A stretch of DNA of 15,717 nucleotides from DATCVA01 sp036567205 (GTDB lineage Bacteria > Pseudomonadota > Gammaproteobacteria > Burkholderiales > Burkholderiaceae_B). The DNA is taken from the NCBI GenBank assembly GCA_036567205.1, contig DATCVA010000012.1, forward strand, positions 1 through 15,717, in the 5' to 3' direction. Positions 1 to 8,457 of this stretch are shown piece after piece; the first letter of the stretch is position 1; every line of letters starts with the position of its first letter. The notes under the pieces are model-generated. The model ran no database searches. It was not told where the DNA came from and saw nothing but the letters and a program-made list of their open reading frames with translations. The translations under genes were made by a program, and so were the position numbers.

Positions 1-36
1 AACTCGTGTAGAAACTTAAAGGACGACGGGCAAGCT

Positions 37-2463
37 ATGGAAAACGACTTCTCCGATAAAACTACCGGCTCCGCAAGTTCTGAAACTCAGGACGATCAAT
101 CCAAAAAGAAGCCGCCGTCTCAGACCATCGCCATTCCCGACGATGCGCTAATTATCATTCCGGTCCGGAACCTGGTGCTTTTTCCCGGACTCGTTGTACC
201 CATCAGCGTTGGACGGGAAAATTCCGTCGCAGCCGCCCAGGAAGCGGCGCGATCTCAACGCCAAATAGGAATTCTTCTTCAAAAAAAGGCTGATGCCGAA
301 GAACCCGGACCAGCCGATTTATATCACGTCGGTACCGTTGCAAGCATTCTTCGATACGTTACGGCTCCCGACGGATCGCATCACATAATCTGCCAAGGGG
401 AGCAGCGCTACCGTATTACCGAATTTCTGAAAGGCTATCCATTTTCGGTGGCTCGTATCGAACGTTTCGAAGAACCACAAACCTCGAGTGTCGACATTGA
501 AGCGCGCATGGTCCAGCTTAAAACCCGCACGACGGAAATACTTCAAATGTTGCCTCAAGCTCCCAGTGAACTTGCGGCAACGGCACAAAGCATTGCATCG
601 CCCGCCGTGTTGACCGACTTTGTCGCGGGAGTCATGGACATAAAGCCCGAGGAAAAACAGGAAATACTCGAAACCTTTGATCTGCGAACCCGTATGGACA
701 AAGTACTGGGCTTCCTCGTTCATAACATCGAAGTCTTGCGGATAAGCCAGGACATCGATCAGCAAACCAAGGAACGCTTCGAAGACCGGCAACGCGAAAT
801 TCTGTTGCGTGAACAACTCAAGACCATTCAGAAGCAACTGGGCGAAACCGAAGGAAACGATGCTGAAATTGCCGAACTGGAAGAAAAAGTAGTTCAGGCA
901 AAAATGCCCGACGAAATCGAAACGCAAGTCAGGAAAGAATTAAAACGGTTGCAACACATGACTGAAGCATCGGCCGAGTATTCGATGCTGCGCACCTATC
1001 TTGACTGGGTCACCGAACTTCCCTGGTCCATTACAACCGAAGACCGTATCGATATCGCCGAAGCGCGCACCATACTTGATCAAGATCACTACGGACTCCA
1101 GAAAATCAAGCGGCGCATCCTCGAGTACCTGGCCGTACGAAAGTTGAACCCCTTGGGAAAAAGTCCGATTCTTTGTTTCGTAGGCCCTCCCGGGGTCGGT
1201 AAAACATCGTTGGGACAAAGCATAGCCAAGGCCACCGGCAGGAAATTCGCACGCGTCAGCCTTGGAGGCGTCCATGACGAAGCCGAGATCCGCGGACATC
1301 GCCGCACCTACATTGGAGCTCTGCCGGGCAATATCATCCAGGCAATCCACAAGGCTGGTTCCAAGAATTGCGTCATGATGCTAGACGAGATAGACAAACT
1401 GGGCAGCGGAATCCAGGGCGATCCGTCTTCGGCGTTGCTCGAGGTACTCGATCCTGAGCAAAACAACACCTTCCGCGACAACTATCTGGCTGTGCCCTTT
1501 GACCTGTCCCACGTCATGTTCATCACCACGGCCAACATGCTCGATACAATTCCCGGGCCACTGCGCGACCGCATGGAGGTTATTGCGCTACCTGGCTATA
1601 CCGAAGAAGAAAAAATTCAGATTGCCAAGCGTTATCTTGTCAGACGGCAAATGGAGGCTAACGGCCTTACGCCAGAACAATGCGACATTACCGACGAAGC
1701 TCTGCATGCGATTATTCACGGTTATACACGCGAAGCGGGAGTGCGTAATCTTGAGCGCGAAATCGGCAGTGTTCTGCGTCATGCAGCCATGCGCATCGCC
1801 GAAGGCACAGCGCAACAAGTGCACATTGATATCGATAGCCTGCATACTGCCCTGGGACCTGAAAAGTTCGAAAGCGAAATTGCCATGCGCACCAGCCTTC
1901 CTGGCGTTGCAACGGGGTTGGCCTGGACGCCGGTGGGCGGCGATATTTTATTTGTAGAAGCCAGCCGAACGCCTGGTAGCGGCAAGCTAATCCTTACCGG
2001 ACAGCTGGGCGATGTCATGAAGGAAAGCGCGCAAGCCGCGTTAACGCTGGTCAAAGCCCATTCCCCAATGCTAAACATACCCGAAAATCTATTTGAAAAA
2101 AATGATATCCACGTGCATGTTCCGGCTGGAGCCATTCCAAAAGACGGCCCCAGTGCGGGCGTGGCCATGTTCATAGCCCTGGCCTCGCTATTAGCCAATA
2201 AACCCGTACACAGCGACCACGCCATGACCGGCGAAATCAGCCTGCGCGGGCTGGTGCTTCCCATTGGCGGGGTCAAGGAAAAAGTGCTGGCTGCGCTGCA
2301 AGCCGGAATTACCACAGTGCTTTTACCGGCCCGCAATAAAAGAGACCTGGAAGACATTCCAGACGAGGCTCGTAATCAGCTTAAGTTTATTTGGCTGGAA
2401 ACGGTGGATGATGCCTTTCAAGCCGCCATCGTGGCAACGCCAAAGGAAGCTTCAGGTCAATAA
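37..2463 (+). CDS. lon: ATP-dependent protease Lon (LonA type)
   Basis: This is a cytoplasmic ATP-driven serine protease that degrades misfolded and specific regulatory proteins as a homo-oligomeric ring. The 808-residue product has the full LonA layout. A short hydrophilic N-terminal extension (about residues 1-38) comes first, then the substrate-binding domain from the LIIIPVRNLVLFPG stretch to about residue 240, then a helical linker. The AAA+ module has Walker A GPPGVGKT at 383-390 and Walker B VMMLDEID at 446-453. The C-terminal protease domain has the catalytic serine at S706 (in GPSAGVAM) and the partner lysine at K749 (in GGVKEKVLAA), the same 43-residue spacing as the S679/K722 dyad of E. 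coli Lon. The start is supported by an AAGGA run at 19-23, though its spacing to the ATG is rather long. The gene upstream is outside the window (clpX is common there in proteobacteria). All key residues are present, so the enzyme should be active. Confidence 0.98.
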   Translation: MENDFSDKTTGSASSETQDDQSKKKPPSQTIAIPDDALIIIPVRNLVLFPGLVVPISVGRENSVAAAQEAARSQRQIGILLQKKADAEEPGPADLYHVGTVASILRYVTAPDGSHHIICQGEQRYRITEFLKGYPFSVARIERFEEPQTSSVDIEARMVQLKTRTTEILQMLPQAPSELAATAQSIASPAVLTDFVAGVMDIKPEEKQEILETFDLRTRMDKVLGFLVHNIEVLRISQDIDQQTKERFEDRQREILLREQLKTIQKQLGETEGNDAEIAELEEKVVQAKMPDEIETQVRKELKRLQHMTEASAEYSMLRTYLDWVTELPWSITTEDRIDIAEARTILDQDHYGLQKIKRRILEYLAVRKLNPLGKSPILCFVGPPGVGKTSLGQSIAKATGRKFARVSLGGVHDEAEIRGHRRTYIGALPGNIIQAIHKAGSKNCVMMLDEIDKLGSGIQGDPSSALLEVLDPEQNNTFRDNYLAVPFDLSHVMFITTANMLDTIPGPLRDRMEVIALPGYTEEEKIQIAKRYLVRRQMEANGLTPEQCDITDEALHAIIHGYTREAGVRNLEREIGSVLRHAAMRIAEGTAQQVHIDIDSLHTALGPEKFESEIAMRTSLPGVATGLAWTPVGGDILFVEASRTPGSGKLILTGQLGDVMKESAQAALTLVKAHSPMLNIPENLFEKNDIHVHVPAGAIPKDGPSAGVAMFIALASLLANKPVHSDHAMTGEISLRGLVLPIGGVKEKVLAALQAGITTVLLPARNKRDLEDIPDEARNQLKFIWLETVDDAFQAAIVATPKEASGQ

Positions 2464-2502
2464 TATGCCGCAATGTATTGTTTTTCCGCCCGGCCGAGCG
2501 CA

Positions 2503-3435
2503 TCAGGAGACTTTGTGTTTCAAGGTTTTGACCGCAGTCACGACACCCAGTACCGCCGCCCCCGCCAAAACCCCAAATCCGGCGTTGAATATAGTCGCGC
2601 TCAGGGTGGGAAAAATTGCGCCGACACCCGGAATTGTTCCGGTTGATAAGGAGACCTCTTCGACAAAATGATGAAGAGCAGGTATTCCATGCGTAAGGAT
2701 TCCCCCGCCAACCATAAACATGGCCGCAGTGCCAAAAATAGAGAGTACTTTCATCAGGTATGGCGCCATTTGCACAATACCCTTGCCGACTGCCTCGCGC
2801 AACGACCCGCCCTGCGCAACCAAATATAGTCCCAGGTCATCCAGCTTGACGATGCCCGCAACCAGCCCATAAACACCTACGGTAATAGCTAATGCCATTC
2901 CCGCCAGAACAAGAACCTGCAACGAGAACGCAGCATCTGCAACAGTGCCGAGTGTAATAGCCACAATTTCCGCAGACAGAATAAAGTCCGTTCGGATCGC
3001 CCCTTTTATCTTGTTCTTCTCGAAGGCCACAATGTCCACAGTCGGATCGGCCAGCGCCTTTATTTGCCGGACATGCTCGGTTCGGTCTGCGTCTTTGCTG
3101 TGCATGAAACGATGCGCCAGTTTTTCGAAACCTTCATAACATAGGAAAGCACCGCCCACCATCAACAAAGGAGTAACGGCCCACGGCGCGAACGCACTGA
3201 TGAGCAGTGCTGCCGGTACAAGAATCAGCTTGTTGACAAATGAGCCCCTGGCTACCGCCCACACCACCGGCAACTCACGACTCGCCTTGACTCCGCTAAC
3301 CTGCTGCGCATTGAGGGCCAGATCGTCGCCCAATACACCTGCGGTTTTCTTTGCTGCCACCTTAGTCATTACCGACACATCGTCCAGCAGTGTGGCAACG
3401 TCGTCGATCAATGCGAGCAAGCTACTTCCAGCCAT
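2503..3435 (-). CDS. yedI: DUF808 family inner-membrane protein (YedI-like)
   Basis: The 310-residue product matches the DUF808 / YedI family along its whole length. It begins with an MAGSSLLALIDDVATLLDDV stretch followed by AAKKTAGVLGDDLALNAQQVSG, the family's hallmark N-terminus, and later has KIKGAIRTDFILSAEIVAI. Several hydrophobic segments follow (around residues 68-100, 150-195 and 225-305), so it should be a multi-pass inner-membrane protein. The family has no established biochemical function that I know of. The start is supported by an AAGGA Shine-Dalgarno about 8 bases upstream (in the run at 3442-3450 read on the minus strand). It converges on lon with a 39-bp gap, and I see no strong terminator hairpin between them. 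The family assignment is confident; the role is unknown. Confidence 0.93.
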   Translation of the reverse strand: MAGSSLLALIDDVATLLDDVSVMTKVAAKKTAGVLGDDLALNAQQVSGVKASRELPVVWAVARGSFVNKLILVPAALLISAFAPWAVTPLLMVGGAFLCYEGFEKLAHRFMHSKDADRTEHVRQIKALADPTVDIVAFEKNKIKGAIRTDFILSAEIVAITLGTVADAAFSLQVLVLAGMALAITVGVYGLVAGIVKLDDLGLYLVAQGGSLREAVGKGIVQMAPYLMKVLSIFGTAAMFMVGGGILTHGIPALHHFVEEVSLSTGTIPGVGAIFPTLSATIFNAGFGVLAGAAVLGVVTAVKTLKHKVS

Positions 3436-3736
3436 GGTGCGATCCTTTTTGTGGCGTGTCTCAACCGTAACAATACGCTAATTTACGAACCTAAATGCGA
3501 GTTGTAATGAAACGGGAAATATCCGTTTACGTCGCTGGCCATAACGCGCTTCCTTGAATTGCAAGCAATGCACAGGCGTATCGCCCCCTCATGGGTAAAT
3601 CCCCGACCAGACTGCTGTAAGACAAGGCCCTGCCAAAGGCTCCGGTATCCATAACGTATTTGCAAGCCATACTAAAAAGCGTAAGATGCAGCCAGTCAGC
3701 CTTAGTTCCTACAGCTAACCATACGATAGGTACACT
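3436..3736. other. Intergenic region between divergent genes, no gene seen
   Basis: This 301-bp stretch separates the leftward DUF808 gene from the rightward dehydrogenase operon and must hold the start signals for both. Open frames inside it (for example about 60 codons on the minus strand near 3483-3665) resemble no family I recognise and lack a convincing ribosome site, so I do not call a gene. A weak sigma-70-like element for the operon is listed separately. The DUF808 ribosome-binding site lies at its left edge. Confidence 0.6.
3660..3687 (+). promoter_or_regulatory. Candidate sigma-70 promoter for the dehydrogenase operon
   Basis: TTGCAA at 3660-3665 (4 of 6 to the -35 consensus) and TAAGAT at 3682-3687 (4 of 6 to the -10 consensus) are separated by 16 bases and sit about 50 bases before the first operon ATG. 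Each hexamer is a weak match, so this is a position-supported guess only. Confidence 0.25.
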
Positions 3737-4249
3737 ATGAATGATTCAAGTCATGCGGCGCTGCCCGTAGCCAGCCCCACGCGCAGGCGCCTGCTGGGAA
3801 GTCTGTTGTCTGTCTATACGGCCACACTGGTGCCCTGGGCCGTAGCCCAACCCATTACCAATAAGCAGCAAGGCGCATTCCTTGCCCTCTCGGCTATTCT
3901 CGCGGGCCGTCAATCCCTGGACACCGTTCTGGCTTCCCGTCTTTACGAAGCACTGGTCCGCAACGACCCCGAGTTCCCCAAGGCCGCGCAAGCACTGCTT
4001 ACCCTTATCAACGATCGAAAAATCGACCCGCTTCATCTGCAAAAAGTACTCGACGACGAAAAATCCCCGCTAGTACTATTGCCACGCCAGATCGTCACCG
4101 CATGGTATTTGGGAGTCGTGGGCAGCGGCACAAATGCACGCGCACTCGCCTACGAACATGCGCTTAACGCGCAGGCCGTTTCCGATGTTCTGAAGCCACC
4201 CACCTACGCCTACGGCGAATACGGAAGCTGGGCAAGAAAACCAATCTAA
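3737..4249 (+). CDS. FAD-dependent sugar dehydrogenase small (gamma) subunit, Tat-exported
   Basis: The 170-residue protein fits the small-subunit family of membrane-bound FAD dehydrogenases (sorbitol dehydrogenase small subunit / gluconate 2-dehydrogenase gamma type). It carries a twin-arginine signal, TRRRLLGSLL at residues 15-24 with the arginine pair at 16-17, followed by a hydrophobic stretch and a likely cleavage site after AVA (residue 37). The C-terminal part has the family pattern AWYLGVVG, then YEHALNAQAVSDVL, then a GSWARKP-type end. In known complexes this subunit acts as a hitch-hiker chaperone: its Tat signal carries the signal-less flavoprotein to the periplasm after FAD insertion. 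That fits the next gene, which lacks a signal. It is the first gene of a three-gene operon. The start has only a weak AGG about 8 bases upstream. The family call is strong; the complex's sugar substrate cannot be read from this subunit. Confidence 0.88.
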   Translation: MNDSSHAALPVASPTRRRLLGSLLSVYTATLVPWAVAQPITNKQQGAFLALSAILAGRQSLDTVLASRLYEALVRNDPEFPKAAQALLTLINDRKIDPLHLQKVLDDEKSPLVLLPRQIVTAWYLGVVGSGTNARALAYEHALNAQAVSDVLKPPTYAYGEYGSWARKPI

Positions 4250-4259
4250 GGAGTATCAG

Positions 4260-5894
4260 ATGGCCGACGCATTATCTGCCGACTTTATAGTTGTAGGATC
4301 AGGGATCATAGGCTCGTTAACTGCGCGCAAGCTTTTAGAACAAGGTGCATCCGTCATTATTCTGGAAGCCGGGCCGCGTGTTACTCGCGATCAGCTTGTC
4401 GCCAATTTCCGCAACTCAACGCGCCGAAGCGACTGGATGTCGCCCTACCCATTCTCTCCGTGGGCTCCCCACCCGGTGTACCAGCCCGAAGACAATGGTT
4501 ATCTGGTGCAGGCCGGCCCCTATCCTTATCCTGCCGAATACATCCGTGTTGTAGGCGGAACCACTTGGCACTGGGCCGCTCATGCATGGCGCAACGTACC
4601 CAATGACTTTAAAATTCAAAGCCTGTACGGGGTAGGCGTCGATTGGCCCATTACCTATGAAGAGCTCGAGCCCTACTATCAAGAATCCGAAGAAATCATG
4701 GGCGTCTCGGGCGCGCCCAATACAGGTTCACCGCGAAGCAAACCGTTTCCAATGGAACCTGTTACCGAGCCATACGCAATGCGCCGCATACGCGAACGGC
4801 TGGCTTCAACCTACGAAGTAGTCAGCAATACAACGGCACGCAACAGCCGTAGCTACGATAATCGCCCGGCCTGTTGCGGCAATAACAGTTGCCAGCCAAT
4901 TTGCCCAATCGACGCGCAGTACCATGGCGGCCTTGCCGCAGACTCTGCCGAAGCCGCTGGCGCCCGGCTAATTCCCAACGCCAACGTCTACAAGCTAGAA
5001 CACAATGAACAGGGCCACATCGTGGCGGCTCTATACTACGACCCCGACAAAAACACACACCGGGTCACCGGCAAAACCTTTATTATTGCAGCCAACGGGA
5101 TCGAAAGCCCGCGGCTCTTGTTGTTGTCGAAAAGCGATAAATTCCCTAATGGCATCGCCAACAGCCGCGACATGGTCGGCCGCCATCTAATGGATCATCC
5201 CAGCACCTCGCTGTCATTCGATGCCGAAGAAGACCTGTGGCTTGGACGCGGACCGCAAAGCCCAAGCTCGATCAATTTCATGCGCGACGGTCTGTTCCGA
5301 TCCGAACATGCCCCCTACCGCCTGGACTTTACTAACATTTCCAGGGTCGATGGCGCCACAAGATCGTTAATTGCCGAGGGCGTATATGGCGTTGAGTTCG
5401 AAAAGCGGCTGCGTTACAGCGCTGCGCGCGAGCTTAATGTCAAAAATGTGCTCGAAGTCCTGCCGCGTCCAGAACACCGGATTACATTAAGTTCCGAAAA
5501 AGATGCCATGGGTTTGCCCAAACCGCAAGCACACTACTCCATCGACGAGTACACCCGCCGAGGGCACGAGCGGTCAAAAGAAGACTTCAAACGCATTGCC
5601 GAACTTATGGGCGGCACGAACCTGCGCTTCAGCAAAGAAGGTCAGTTCGCCAATAATCAACATATCTGCGGCACCCTCAGCATGGGCAACGATCCCAATA
5701 TATCGGTTTGCGATAAGTGGGGACGTGCACACGATCACGAGAACCTGTTTTTTGCCAGTACAGGCATCTTGCCAACCTCTTCGACCTGTAACTCCACAGA
5801 GAACGGGCTAGCGCTTGCGCTGCGAACGGCCCAGCATATTCTGTCAGAGCAAGCCCATGTGCCAGCGCCAGCCACGACTGCGCCAAAGTCCTAA
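4260..5894 (+). CDS. GMC-family FAD dehydrogenase catalytic (alpha) subunit with 3Fe-4S motif
   Basis: This is the catalytic flavoprotein of a periplasmic sugar or sugar-acid dehydrogenase (544 residues). A Rossmann FAD site GSGIIG lies at 13-18, with the acidic end of the fold in IILEAG. A GMC C-terminal domain ends in HICGTLSMGNDP (H468) and SSTCNSTENGLALALR (N511), the expected catalytic His/Asn pair. Between them, CCGNNSCQPICP holds Cys 205, 206, 211 and 215, the spacing of the 3Fe-4S cluster ligands in Burkholderia cepacia FAD-glucose dehydrogenase; related gluconate and fructose dehydrogenases have similar segments. No signal peptide is visible, as expected if the small subunit exports it. 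A strong AAGGAG at 4248-4253 overlaps the stop codon of the preceding gene, so the two are probably translated together. The substrate could be glucose, gluconate, another sugar acid or a polyol; I cannot decide from sequence alone. Confidence 0.92.
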   Translation: MADALSADFIVVGSGIIGSLTARKLLEQGASVIILEAGPRVTRDQLVANFRNSTRRSDWMSPYPFSPWAPHPVYQPEDNGYLVQAGPYPYPAEYIRVVGGTTWHWAAHAWRNVPNDFKIQSLYGVGVDWPITYEELEPYYQESEEIMGVSGAPNTGSPRSKPFPMEPVTEPYAMRRIRERLASTYEVVSNTTARNSRSYDNRPACCGNNSCQPICPIDAQYHGGLAADSAEAAGARLIPNANVYKLEHNEQGHIVAALYYDPDKNTHRVTGKTFIIAANGIESPRLLLLSKSDKFPNGIANSRDMVGRHLMDHPSTSLSFDAEEDLWLGRGPQSPSSINFMRDGLFRSEHAPYRLDFTNISRVDGATRSLIAEGVYGVEFEKRLRYSAARELNVKNVLEVLPRPEHRITLSSEKDAMGLPKPQAHYSIDEYTRRGHERSKEDFKRIAELMGGTNLRFSKEGQFANNQHICGTLSMGNDPNISVCDKWGRAHDHENLFFASTGILPTSSTCNSTENGLALALRTAQHILSEQAHVPAPATTAPKS

Positions 5895-5911
5895 TTTCGA
5901 AGGTAGCCCTC

Positions 5912-7306
5912 ATGAAACTAATGACACGCGTGCACCTTACTGTCGCCACCGCCTTTCTGGCGTTCGCGAGCCTGAACGTTTATGCAGCCACGGCAGCTGG
6001 CACGGCTGACGCCGAACTAATACAACGAGGAAAATACCTGGCCACGGCCGGCGACTGTATTGCCTGCCATACCGTGCAAGGCGCCAAACCTTTTGCGGGC
6101 GGCCTTGTGCTTCCCACCCCGGTGGGCAATATTGTGGCCACCAATATTACGCCATCCAAAACTCATGGAATCGGCAACTACACGCTCGAAGACTTCAGCA
6201 AAGCAGTGCGACAAGGCCGGGGCCCTGACGGAAAATACTTTTATCCGGCCATGCCATATACCGCGTACGCCCAGGTCACCGACGAAGACATCAAGGCCAT
6301 GTATGCGTATTTCATGAATGGAATCGAACCGGTCGACGCGGCTCCTTCGCCAACACAGTTGCCATTTCCCTTCAATATCCGGCAATCGATGGCTATATGG
6401 AACCTGTTATTTCTTGACGACAAGCCCTTCCAGCCAGAACCGGATAAAGGCGAGCTCTGGAACCGTGGCGCTTACCTTGCACGTGGACTGACGCATTGCA
6501 CCACCTGCCATACGCCCAGAAATATGTTAATGGCAGAAAACCTTTCCCAGGAATTGGCAGGCGGCGACGTTGGCCCCTGGTATGCGCCCAACATCACCTC
6601 CGACGCCAACAGCGGCATAGGGGGATGGAGCGATCAGGAAATAGTCGATTACCTGAAAGTCGGCCACACCAGCAAAGGCCAGGCATCGGGCCCAATGGCC
6701 GAGGCCATCGACTTAAGTTTACGGCACCTTACCGACCCCGACCTGCAAGCGATCGCGGTTTACCTTAAAAGCGTTCCGGCCATCCACGACAAAGCCGACA
6801 CCAAACCCGTCTATGCCTGGGGCAAGGCAAGCGACGATCTGAACAGCATTCGCGGCATTCCCTGGCCCGATAATCCGAACCAGATGACGGGCCCGCAACT
6901 ATACGATGCACACTGCGCCACCTGCCATCAGGCACAAGCTCAGGGCACTCAGGGCGGCGGGCTTCCCGCACTGTTCCACAACACGGCCCTGGGCCGAACC
7001 AATACCAACAATCTGGTTATGGTGATTCTTGATGGCATTACGCGGCACGGCGAAACTGCGGAACGGCTAATGCCGGGCTTTCGAACGACCATGTCGGACC
7101 AACAAATTGCGACACTGGGCACCTACCTGACCCAGCATTACGGCAATCCGGAAGCCAAGGTCACGACCGCACAGGTAAAAACCCTGCGCAAAGGCGGCGA
7201 ATCGTCCAATTTAATAAAACTGGCTCGCACCGGCATCATTCTTTTCGGCGCCATAGTCGTCCTTGCCCTGATTGCCTTCGCAATACGCAGACACGGGACT
7301 CGCTAA
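5912..7306 (+). CDS. Membrane-anchored triheme cytochrome c subunit of the FAD dehydrogenase
   Basis: This 464-residue protein is the electron-transfer (beta) subunit, taking electrons from the flavoprotein and passing them to ubiquinone or the terminal oxidase chain. It has a Sec signal (about residues 1-25, ending at VYA). Three c-type heme sites follow: CIACH at 49-53, CTTCH at 196-200 and CATCH at 335-339, one per cytochrome domain. A C-terminal membrane anchor lies at roughly 434-458, followed by a basic tail RRHGTR. This is the standard layout of triheme subunits of gluconate, sorbitol and FAD-glucose dehydrogenases. The gene begins 17 bp after the flavoprotein stop, with GAAGG upstream of the ATG. 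The operon ends here, just before a strong hairpin terminator. Confidence 0.93.
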   Translation: MKLMTRVHLTVATAFLAFASLNVYAATAAGTADAELIQRGKYLATAGDCIACHTVQGAKPFAGGLVLPTPVGNIVATNITPSKTHGIGNYTLEDFSKAVRQGRGPDGKYFYPAMPYTAYAQVTDEDIKAMYAYFMNGIEPVDAAPSPTQLPFPFNIRQSMAIWNLLFLDDKPFQPEPDKGELWNRGAYLARGLTHCTTCHTPRNMLMAENLSQELAGGDVGPWYAPNITSDANSGIGGWSDQEIVDYLKVGHTSKGQASGPMAEAIDLSLRHLTDPDLQAIAVYLKSVPAIHDKADTKPVYAWGKASDDLNSIRGIPWPDNPNQMTGPQLYDAHCATCHQAQAQGTQGGGLPALFHNTALGRTNTNNLVMVILDGITRHGETAERLMPGFRTTMSDQQIATLGTYLTQHYGNPEAKVTTAQVKTLRKGGESSNLIKLARTGIILFGAIVVLALIAFAIRRHGTR

Positions 7307-7314
7307 CATAATGA

Positions 7315-7361
7315 AAAGCCCAACAAAAACCCGGCAAAATGCCGGGTTTTTGTTGGGCTTT
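7315..7361. terminator. Bidirectional rho-independent terminator, perfect 21-bp stem
   Basis: The arms at 7315-7335 and 7341-7361 are perfectly complementary around a 5-base loop (7336-7340). The GC core CCCGGC/GCCGGG is flanked by a run of five T on the right and, by symmetry, five A on the left. Each strand therefore reads as a GC hairpin followed by U5. It lies between the converging cytochrome c gene (ends 7306) and the Bug-family gene (ends 7385), so it can serve both. Confidence 0.93.
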
Positions 7362-7384
7362 AAAACGTTATGCGATACCGGCCA

Positions 7385-8362
7385 TTACAGCGTAATGTCG
7401 GCGTCCTTCAAGACCTTTGCCCATTTTTCGCGGTCGGTTTCTAATACTTTTTTATATTCTTCGTTGGATGAAACCACCACATCGGCTCCTTCTTTGTTGA
7501 AGCGCTCAATGACCTCCGGGTCTTTCAGAACAGCGCCGATTTTCTCGTGCAGATAAGAAATCACGCTTTCAGGAGTTTCCTTGGGCGCCAAAATACCATA
7601 ATTCAATACGCTTACGGTATCAGGCAAGCCCGCCTCTGCCATCGTAGGCACATCAGGCAACAGCGCCGAACGCTTTTCGCCAGTAATAGCCAGAGCCCGT
7701 AGTTGACCCGCTTTCAATGTGCCCAGAACAGGTGGAATCACGCTGAACGTAAAATCGACCTGTCCGCCCAACAAGTCGGCCAAAGCAGGACCTGTACCGC
7801 GATACGGTATGTGGGTTGTTTTGACCTGGGCGTTCTGGTCCATCAGTACAGCGGCCAAATGATTGCCGGTACCTGCCCCGCTTGATGCGTAATTCAACGA
7901 ATCCGGATCAGCCTTGGCTTTCTTGAGCAAATCGCCCAGCGTTGTAAACGGCGAATTCTTATTTACCACCAGAGCCAGCGGGGTCGAAGCAATGGAAGCA
8001 ACCGGTGTCAGCTCTTCGCGAGGGTCATATCCCAAATTCGCGTATAGCGTAGGATTAATCGACATAGTACCTGTATGGCCAAGCAATAAAGTATAGCCGT
8101 CTGCCTTGGACGAGGCGACATACTTGCTGCCGATGTTGCCGCCCGCGCCAGGCTTGTTTTCCACAACCACTTGCTGTGGCAAATCGGTACTGAGTTTCTG
8201 GGCTACCAGACGCGCGAACACGTCATTACCACCGCCAGGGGCAAACGGTACGACCAGTTTAATTGGGCGGTTCGGGAAATTTTCCTGAGCCTGCGATGCG
8301 ACGGGAGCCAGCGCTCCCACAGCGACAGTTATCGCTGATAAGTAAGTTGTAATCTTACGCAT
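7385..8362 (-). CDS. Bug-family (TctC-like) periplasmic solute-binding protein
   Basis: This 325-residue protein belongs to the Bug / tripartite tricarboxylate transporter receptor family, periplasmic proteins that bind carboxylates or other small acids. A Sec signal ends at SQA (about residue 25) and is followed by the family's opening, NFPNRPIKLVVPFAPGGGNDVFAR, which includes the phosphate-loop-like PGGG turn. Further family patterns are VVVENKPGAGGNIG, YTLLLGHTGTMSINP, the HIPYRGTGPALADLLGGQVDF segment and a PDVPTMAEAGLP element. A GGAG at 8371-8374 (minus strand) supports the start. No tctA/tctB transporter genes adjoin it, as is usual for the many orphan Bug genes of Alcaligenaceae. The ligand cannot be predicted. 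An extended -10 promoter lies about 90 bases upstream, and the shared terminator lies downstream. Confidence 0.95.
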   Translation of the reverse strand: MRKITTYLSAITVAVGALAPVASQAQENFPNRPIKLVVPFAPGGGNDVFARLVAQKLSTDLPQQVVVENKPGAGGNIGSKYVASSKADGYTLLLGHTGTMSINPTLYANLGYDPREELTPVASIASTPLALVVNKNSPFTTLGDLLKKAKADPDSLNYASSGAGTGNHLAAVLMDQNAQVKTTHIPYRGTGPALADLLGGQVDFTFSVIPPVLGTLKAGQLRALAITGEKRSALLPDVPTMAEAGLPDTVSVLNYGILAPKETPESVISYLHEKIGAVLKDPEVIERFNKEGADVVVSSNEEYKKVLETDREKWAKVLKDADITL

Positions 8363-8392
8363 TTGATCTTCTCCGTGAATACAAAATTAGTG

Positions 8393-8438
8393 AGATTGGC
8401 CCGAAAAAAATCAGCACTTGACTTATTCAAGCCAATCT
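8393..8438 (-). repeat. Inverted repeat in the Bug-gene leader
   Basis: AGATTGGC at 8393-8400 is matched by its exact complement GCCAATCT at 8431-8438. Inside the loop sits a smaller 5-bp stem, CTTGA (8417-8421) with TCAAG (8427-8431), which shares one base with the outer right arm. The element lies between the predicted promoter and the Bug start codon, so it would be in the 5' untranslated RNA or act as an operator. The two stems cannot both form fully because of the shared base. Confidence 0.35.
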
Positions 8439-8448
8439 TAACGGCGGA

Positions 8449-8457
8449 ATTATACCA
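8449..8457 (-). promoter_or_regulatory. Extended -10 promoter for the Bug-family gene
   Basis: Read on the minus strand this is TGGTATAAT: a perfect TATAAT (8449-8454) with the TGn extension. No good -35 hexamer lies 16-18 bases upstream, which is tolerable for an extended -10 element. It would give a leader of about 80 nucleotides before the Bug ATG. Confidence 0.5.

Noticed and set aside
319..927. A 202-codon open frame antisense to lon.
   Set aside because: It lies wholly opposite a well-supported coding region, has no family features and is a shadow of lon codon usage.
1779..2357. A 192-codon open frame antisense to the lon protease domain.
   Set aside because: It is a mirror of the conserved protease-domain codons and has no domain of its own.
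2464..2502. Terminator between the convergent lon and DUF808 genes.
   Set aside because: Only a short GC palindrome (CGGCCG) is visible, with no adequate stem followed by a T-run.
3510..3528. AAACGG and CCGTTT inverted repeat with a 7-base spacer.
   Set aside because: A 6-bp arm pair is expected by chance in a stretch this long, and it does not line up with a convincing promoter.
3483..3665. A 60-codon open frame on the minus strand inside the 301-bp intergenic region.
   Set aside because: No ribosome site, no recognisable family and composition like random sequence; a frame of this length occurs by chance.
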